Origin: DASUMF01 sp040510575
Lineage (GTDB): Bacteria > Actinomycetota > Acidimicrobiia > IMCC26256 > DASPTH01
Assembly (NCBI GenBank): GCA_040510575.1
Contig: JBEVIU010000032.1
Location: 1 to 10,904, forward strand
Direction of reading: 5' to 3'
DNA: 10,904 nucleotides
Of the stretch, positions 7,463 through 10,904 are shown one piece after another. A program made the translations under genes and the position numbers. Every line of letters begins with the position of its first letter. The first letter of the stretch is position 1. A model generated the notes under the pieces. That model was not told where the DNA came from, did not search any database, and saw only the letters and a list, made by a program, of their open reading frames with translations.

Positions 7463-8548
7463 ATGGCATACGAGGTCGGGCTGGCGGAGACAGACGAGCA
7501 GAAGGAAGCGGTGTATCGCTTCCGGTACACGGTGTACGTCGAGGAGATGGGGCGCTACCAGGGCAGCGCCGACCACGTGGGTCGCCGTCTGGTCGAGCCC
7601 GACGACGAGCAGAGCTGGATCTTCTACGCGCGTGCCGACGACGGAGAGGTCGTGGGCACCGCGCGGCTGAGCTGGGGCGGCACCGGCTTCACCGAGCGTC
7701 AGATCGAGGAGTACCGCCTCGATCCGTTCCTGGCCGAGCTGCCCCCCGAGCACATCGCGCTGGGTGAGCGAGCAATGGTCAAGCCCGACTTGCGCGGCAC
7801 CGGGCTCATCGAGGAGGTGTTGGACCTCAGCAACAACACCGCGCTCGAGCACGACGTGCTCATCCAGTTCGGTGCGTGCGAGCCGCACCTCCTGTCGCTG
7901 TACCTCGGCCGCGGACGGCGCACCTACTCCACGACGAACATCAACACGCCTGAGGCGGGGTACCTCATCCCGCTCGTCGCGTTCCCGCGAGGGCCAGAGG
8001 CATTTCGCGGCGTCGGTGCGACCACCGGCCCGGACGAGATGCCCGACTGCATCGAGCAGATCGTCAGCGGGGGCGGCGGCGCGGTGATGAGCCCGCTGAT
8101 GACGAGCGAGGACGACTACGTGCTGCACCTCCGCGCCGCGATGCACGAGATCGAAGCGCAGAGCATCTCGGCCTTCCATGCGTTCACCGACGAAGAGGTC
8201 GAACGCTGCCTGGCCCGCAGCAACGTGATCGAGTGCGCGGTCGGCGACCGGCTGCTGAAGAAGGGCGGCGCGGCCCGCAACATCTTCGTGGTCCTCGACG
8301 GCACGCTCGAAGCACGGGACGGGGAGCAGGTCGTCGGCGTGATCCGCACCGGCGAGGTGCTCGGCGAGATGGCCTTTCTCCTCGAGCGACCGCGGACGCT
8401 CGACGTCTATGCGGCCAGTGACTCGGTGCGGGTCCTCAGCCTGAGTGAGCACACCATTCGCACGATGGTCGACGAAGATCCTGCCGTCGCCGCGAAACTC
8501 CTGTTCAACATCTCCAAGATGCTCTGCGTGCGGATCGTGAAGAGTTGA
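7463..8548 (+). CDS. FeeM/GNAT-like acyltransferase domain fused to a cyclic-nucleotide-binding domain
   Basis: This is a 361-residue two-domain cytoplasmic protein. Residues ~1-185 resemble the GNAT fold of FeeM / LuxI-type N-acyl transferases: YRFRYTVYVEEMGRY (18-32), the strand VVGTARLSW, the acyl-carrier-binding region MVKPDLRGTGLIEEV (105-119) and LIQFGACEPHLLSLYLGRG (133-151). Residues ~235-355 form a cNMP-binding domain with cassette GEMAFLLERPRTLDVYA (301-317), containing E302 and R311. The family suggests transfer of an acyl group from CoA or acyl carrier protein to an amine. Regulation by a bound cyclic nucleotide is inferred. Mycobacterial cAMP-regulated lysine acetyltransferases join the same two domain types in the opposite order. 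The ATG at 7463 has no evident ribosome binding site. The gene is divergent from the split dikinase, whose second subunit also ends in a cNMP domain. Confidence 0.8.
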   Translation: MAYEVGLAETDEQKEAVYRFRYTVYVEEMGRYQGSADHVGRRLVEPDDEQSWIFYARADDGEVVGTARLSWGGTGFTERQIEEYRLDPFLAELPPEHIALGERAMVKPDLRGTGLIEEVLDLSNNTALEHDVLIQFGACEPHLLSLYLGRGRRTYSTTNINTPEAGYLIPLVAFPRGPEAFRGVGATTGPDEMPDCIEQIVSGGGGAVMSPLMTSEDDYVLHLRAAMHEIEAQSISAFHAFTDEEVERCLARSNVIECAVGDRLLKKGGAARNIFVVLDGTLEARDGEQVVGVIRTGEVLGEMAFLLERPRTLDVYAASDSVRVLSLSEHTIRTMVDEDPAVAAKLLFNISKMLCVRIVKS

Positions 8549-8645
8549 GCGCCCTCGGCCGAACGGCGGACCCAGGTGAAGCCAAACCGGCAGGGTTGGG
8601 AAGCAGTCCAGCTGCAGACGGCGAGGACGTCGCGCCCGGGTCGGG

Positions 8646-9161
8646 TCAGTCAGCCCGGAGCGCGTCGAGCACCGCGTCGACTGCGTTGTCGGCCAGCGCC
8701 TCGATCTCCTCATCGGTGCGGTCCTGGATCGGATGATCGACGAAGACGCGCGCGACGTCGGGGAACCCGAGCGCGGCGGCCTGGGTCGCGGCCGCCTCGA
8801 CGAACTCGCGCGACGCGACGAACACGCCCGGGATGCCGCGTCCCTCGAGATCCACGATGTCGTGCACACTGCACGACGTGCACGAACCTCAATCGGCGAG
8901 TGCCTCGATCACGAGGTCGCACTTGGTCGAGATCTCGTGACGCAGATCGATCGGCGCGGGCTTGGTGAAGGTCGGCTTCGCGTAGCGCTCGACCGCCAGA
9001 CCTCTGGCGCGCAGCAGCTCCTCCATGCGATCGAGGAACACGTTGCCGCGTGCCTTGCTGATGTCGAGGAGCGCGATCGTTCGGCCCTCGAGGCTGGCCG
9101 GACGCGCGGCGCGCTCCCGCGTCGCGGGTGCGCGCTCGGCCGTCGGGTCCAGCACCTTCAT
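8646..9161 (-). CDS. UGSC-family selenoprotein (in-frame UGA read as selenocysteine)
   Basis: With the UGA at 8889-8891 read as selenocysteine, this is a continuous 171-residue protein starting MKVLDPTAER. Its centre is U91-G-S-C94-T-S-C97-SVHD, containing both a UxxC and a CxxC redox pair. The motif and the flanking pattern (DPTA start; LEGRTIALLDISKARG at 24-39; CDLVIEALAD before U; HDIVDLEGRGIP after) match the UGSC (seleno)protein family as I recall it. Read conventionally it breaks into a 90-residue ORF (9161-8889) and a 73-residue ORF (GTG at 8867 to 8646), neither complete. Homology on both sides of the UGA argues against a chance stop. A SECIS-like hairpin follows the UGA. The ATG lies 13 nt after the stop of the thioredoxin-domain gene, so they probably form an operon. 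The exact reaction is unknown; a thiol/selenol redox role is inferred. The selenocysteine machinery is not in the window. Confidence 0.9.
8859..8877 (-). promoter_or_regulatory. Bacterial SECIS-like stem-loop
   Basis: On the minus strand gtcgtgca (8877-8870) pairs perfectly with tgcacgac (8866-8859) around the loop gtg (8869-8867). The loop begins 19 nt after the UGA at 8889. This meets the known bacterial SECIS requirements: a short stem inside the coding region, an apical loop of 3-14 nt, a G in the first two loop positions, and 16-37 nt from UGA to loop. A competing 8-bp stem, tcgtgcac (8885-8878) with gtgcacga (8867-8860), has its loop only 11 nt from the UGA and fits less well. No folding energy was computed. 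Confidence 0.75.
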
Positions 9162-9174
9162 GTCGTGAGACGGA

Positions 9175-10593
9175 TCATGGCGTGATCTCCCTGGTGACGG
9201 GGTGGCTGCCGGTGGTGCCGTTCGCCCATCCGGCGATGATGGTCGAGAACAGGCCTGCGCCACCGCCGGCGTGCACCACGATGATGCCACCGGGTCGGAA
9301 CTTGGCGGTCACGTCGCCCATGCGATCGGGTGGCATCCCCTCGGCGATGCCGCCCGCGCCCTGGAGCATCTCGTCGCGCGGGAGCTGCAGTCGTTCCTCG
9401 AGCGCCGCGAGCAGCCGGGCGCGGTCCCACCCCGCGTCGCGGAACACGTGCCCGTGCTCGGGCCCGAGCACGATCACCGCGTCGTACCGGCGCGCCAACT
9501 TCGGGTGCTGCACGGCGCGGAGGCATCCCGCCAACGAACCGGCGAGCGACTCCGGCTCTCGGCTCAGCTGGTCGACCACGCCGCGTGGACCTTCTCCCGC
9601 GAAGAGCGTGACCGTTGACGCGTCGGGTGCGAAACCGCGCGACACGTGGAGAGGCTCGAACGGCGAACCTTCCTCGTCTTCGGCGAAGCAGAGGCCCACC
9701 TTGCCGGGGTTGCCCTGCGTGGCCCGGTCGACCCCTCCCGGTCGACCGCCGCCCACGTTGCGGATCGTGAGTTGCAGCGCGCGCCCGATCGTGCTGTTCG
9801 CGCGATTGCCCTGGCCGAGCACGTTCACGCCGCTGTTCATCCCGATCGCCCGGCGGATCGGCCCGTTCACGATGAGCTGCGGGCCGACCGGCATCGTGGT
9901 CGCGAGCACGCCGTGCGCGTTGAACTCGTCGGTGCACGCGGCTTCGAGCGCCGCCAGCACCACTGGGAGGAATTCGGGCTTGCAGCCCGCCATCACCGCG
10001 TTGATGGCGACCTTCTCGACCGTGCACGCGACCAGATCAGGTGGCACGACTGTGACGAGCTCGTCGGGTGCGCGCGTCGTGCCCGCGAGCATGCGGAGCA
10101 CGCGCGCCTCCGTCGGTGGCACCACCGGTAGGCCATCGGTCCAGCCGCGCTCGAACATCGCTTCGGCGTCGTCCTCGTACGCCGACAGCTCGACCCGGCG
10201 GCTCTGCAACCGCGCGCCTTCGAAGCGTGCGACGAGCTCGTCCGCGATGCCGGGATCCTGGGTGCGCGAGCCACACCCGGGCCGGCTCGGCGGCAGGTCG
10301 CCCCCCAGCCCGGCGACGCCGGTCAGCGCTTCCCACTGCTCGCGCGACCAGCCCACCGTGCGCGCCTGCTCGACGCCGCCGTCGACGCGCAGCAGCGTCG
10401 GGACGGTGTCGACACCGAGGTGGTAGGAGCGCTCGAGCCCGGCGTCGTCGTCCTCCGACACGAGGTGCGCGCCGAGGCCCTCGAGCACCGGTCGCACCAA
10501 CGCGCACGTGGGGCAGTCTGCCTTCACCACTGCGACGAGCCCGTCGGGGAGGAGCCCTCGAGGCTCGAGCGGAGAGAGGCTTGCCTCGGTCAT
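9175..10593 (-). CDS. Thioredoxin-domain protein, putative partner of the UGSC selenoprotein
   Basis: The 472-residue protein starts with a compact thioredoxin-like domain (about 15-92). It has the redox motif C27-P-T-C30 in VVKADCPTCALVRP and the usual proline after the third strand (VDTVPTLL, P65). A linker with GCGSRT (C107) follows, then a ~320-residue domain of unknown function starting near 145. The latter's conserved-looking blocks are FERGWTDGLPVVPPTEARV, CTVEKVAINAVMAGCKPEF, LIVNGPIRRAIGMNSG, FEPLHVSRGFAPDAS and a glycine-rich C-terminus (GGIIVVHAGGGAG). I recall this large domain from uncharacterised proteins encoded near UGSC selenoproteins, but its activity is not known to me. There is no signal peptide. 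Its stop is 13 nt before the selenoprotein ATG, so the two are probably co-transcribed and work together in redox chemistry (inference). The ATG at 10593 has GGAG only two bases upstream. Confidence 0.8.
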   Translation of the reverse strand: MTEASLSPLEPRGLLPDGLVAVVKADCPTCALVRPVLEGLGAHLVSEDDDAGLERSYHLGVDTVPTLLRVDGGVEQARTVGWSREQWEALTGVAGLGGDLPPSRPGCGSRTQDPGIADELVARFEGARLQSRRVELSAYEDDAEAMFERGWTDGLPVVPPTEARVLRMLAGTTRAPDELVTVVPPDLVACTVEKVAINAVMAGCKPEFLPVVLAALEAACTDEFNAHGVLATTMPVGPQLIVNGPIRRAIGMNSGVNVLGQGNRANSTIGRALQLTIRNVGGGRPGGVDRATQGNPGKVGLCFAEDEEGSPFEPLHVSRGFAPDASTVTLFAGEGPRGVVDQLSREPESLAGSLAGCLRAVQHPKLARRYDAVIVLGPEHGHVFRDAGWDRARLLAALEERLQLPRDEMLQGAGGIAEGMPPDRMGDVTAKFRPGGIIVVHAGGGAGLFSTIIAGWANGTTGSHPVTREITP

Positions 10594-10693
10594 CGCTCCA
10601 TCTTCGCCCCTCGGGCCGGACTACGGCACGCGCGCATCGCCGAGCTGCGCGAAGGCGGCGCTGTGAAGTGATCCGCTTCGCAGTCCGCGGTCG

Positions 10694-10904
10694 TCAGACC
10701 GGGTCGCCCGCGATCCAGCGGTAGCCCAAGCCGAAGTGGGTGACGATCAGGCGCGGTGACGTCGCGTCGTCGCCGAGCTTCTTGCGCAGCTGCGCCACGA
10801 ACACGCGCAAGGTGCCCTGGTCGACCTCCGTCCCGTCGGCACGGATCTGCAGCGCGATCTGCGAGTAGGTGAGCAGACGACCGTCGCTGCTCACGAGCAG
10901 ATCG
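10694..10904 (-). CDS. OmpR/PhoB-type response regulator, C-terminal winged-helix domain, partial
   Basis: The visible 69 residues are the end of an OmpR-family winged-helix DNA-binding domain. They read GRLLTYSQIA, then GTLRVFVAQLRKKLGDD (the recognition helix and following region), then RLIVTHFGLGYRW, the diagnostic hairpin wing, and stop soon after. The start and any receiver domain lie beyond the right edge; the frame stays open to base 10904, so the GTG at 10894 is unlikely to be the true start. The LRVFVAQLRKKL pattern resembles KdpE-type regulators, but target genes cannot be told. It lies 100 bp upstream of the thioredoxin-domain gene on the same strand, so regulation of or co-transcription with the redox pair is possible but unproven. 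Confidence 0.85.
   Translation of the reverse strand, partial: DLLVSSDGRLLTYSQIALQIRADGTEVDQGTLRVFVAQLRKKLGDDATSPRLIVTHFGLGYRWIAGDPV

Noticed and set aside
4994..7767. Very long plus-strand open frames (600-750 codons) across the dikinase region
   Set aside because: They are antisense to well-supported genes, are rich in Arg, Ala, Gly and Pro with no recognisable domain, and are a usual by-product of very high GC codon use.
8549..8645. Rho-independent terminator between the convergent acyltransferase and selenoprotein genes
   Set aside because: Only short 4-5 bp stems are visible and there is no T-run, so there is not enough to call one.
8646..8867. Separate 73-residue gene starting at GTG 8867
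   Set aside because: Its frame continues upstream through the UGA into the UGSC motif, its first residues (VHDIVDLEGRGIP) are internal family sequence, and there is no ribosome binding site of its own; it is the C-terminal part of the selenoprotein.
8889..8891. Nonsense mutation making the small redox gene a pseudogene
   Set aside because: The UGA sits precisely at the family's redox position with a SECIS-like stem behind it, and there is no other damage in the frame.
9128..10426. 432-codon plus-strand frame opposite the thioredoxin-domain gene
   Set aside because: It has Ser/Arg/Pro-rich low-complexity composition and no motifs, while the opposite strand encodes a coherent protein with CPTC and family blocks.

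Overview
The window is about 70% GC or more, almost fully coding, with tightly packed genes, GTG starts and overlapping stop/start codons. The gene content (a DUF2332 protein, a mycobacterial-type branched-chain 2-oxoacid dehydrogenase operon, cyclic-nucleotide-binding domains fused to enzymes, an OmpR-type regulator) points to an Actinomycetota chromosome. It could be an uncultured or environmental lineage; this placement is inferred from protein resemblance recalled from memory, not from a search.

Layout. (1) Bases 1-2441, minus strand: a three-gene operon for a thiamine-diphosphate 2-oxoacid dehydrogenase complex, in order E1alpha, E1beta, E2 (E2 runs off the left edge). (2) 2567-3343, minus: a classical short-chain dehydrogenase. 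(3) 3372-4400, plus: a DUF2332 protein divergent from the SDR, convergent with the next block. (4) 4418-7320, minus: a two-gene unit encoding a split dikinase-type phosphotransferase. The first gene carries a middle domain plus the phospho-histidine swivel domain; the second carries the PEP-synthase-type ATP-binding domain fused to a cyclic-nucleotide-binding domain. (5) 7463-8548, plus: a FeeM/GNAT-like acyltransferase domain fused to another cyclic-nucleotide-binding domain, divergent from block 4 across a 142-bp spacer with a perfect 8-bp inverted repeat. (6) 8646-10593, minus: a thioredoxin-domain protein followed by a small protein whose frame is interrupted by an in-frame UGA. (7) 10694-10904, minus: the C-terminal DNA-binding domain of an OmpR/PhoB-type response regulator, cut by the right edge.

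The strongest observation is that the UGA at 8889-8891 is very probably selenocysteine. Read through, it gives a 171-residue protein with the motif U-G-S-C-T-S-C, the signature of the UGSC (seleno)protein family, and a perfect 8-bp stem with a G-first loop lies 19 nt downstream, as expected of a bacterial SECIS element. A standard gene caller would split this gene into two ORFs or call it broken. The thioredoxin-like gene just upstream (13 nt away) is its probable redox partner.

The second observation is the cyclic-nucleotide theme of blocks 4 and 5: two divergently transcribed enzyme systems (a split ATP/His dikinase and an acyltransferase) each end in a cNMP-binding domain with the Glu and Arg expected of a phosphate-binding cassette. 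The split dikinase lacks the pyruvate/PEP barrel, so its acceptor is not expected to be pyruvate; its arrangement resembles phenylphosphate synthase and rifampin phosphotransferase. No RNA genes, insertion sequences or CRISPR arrays were seen.
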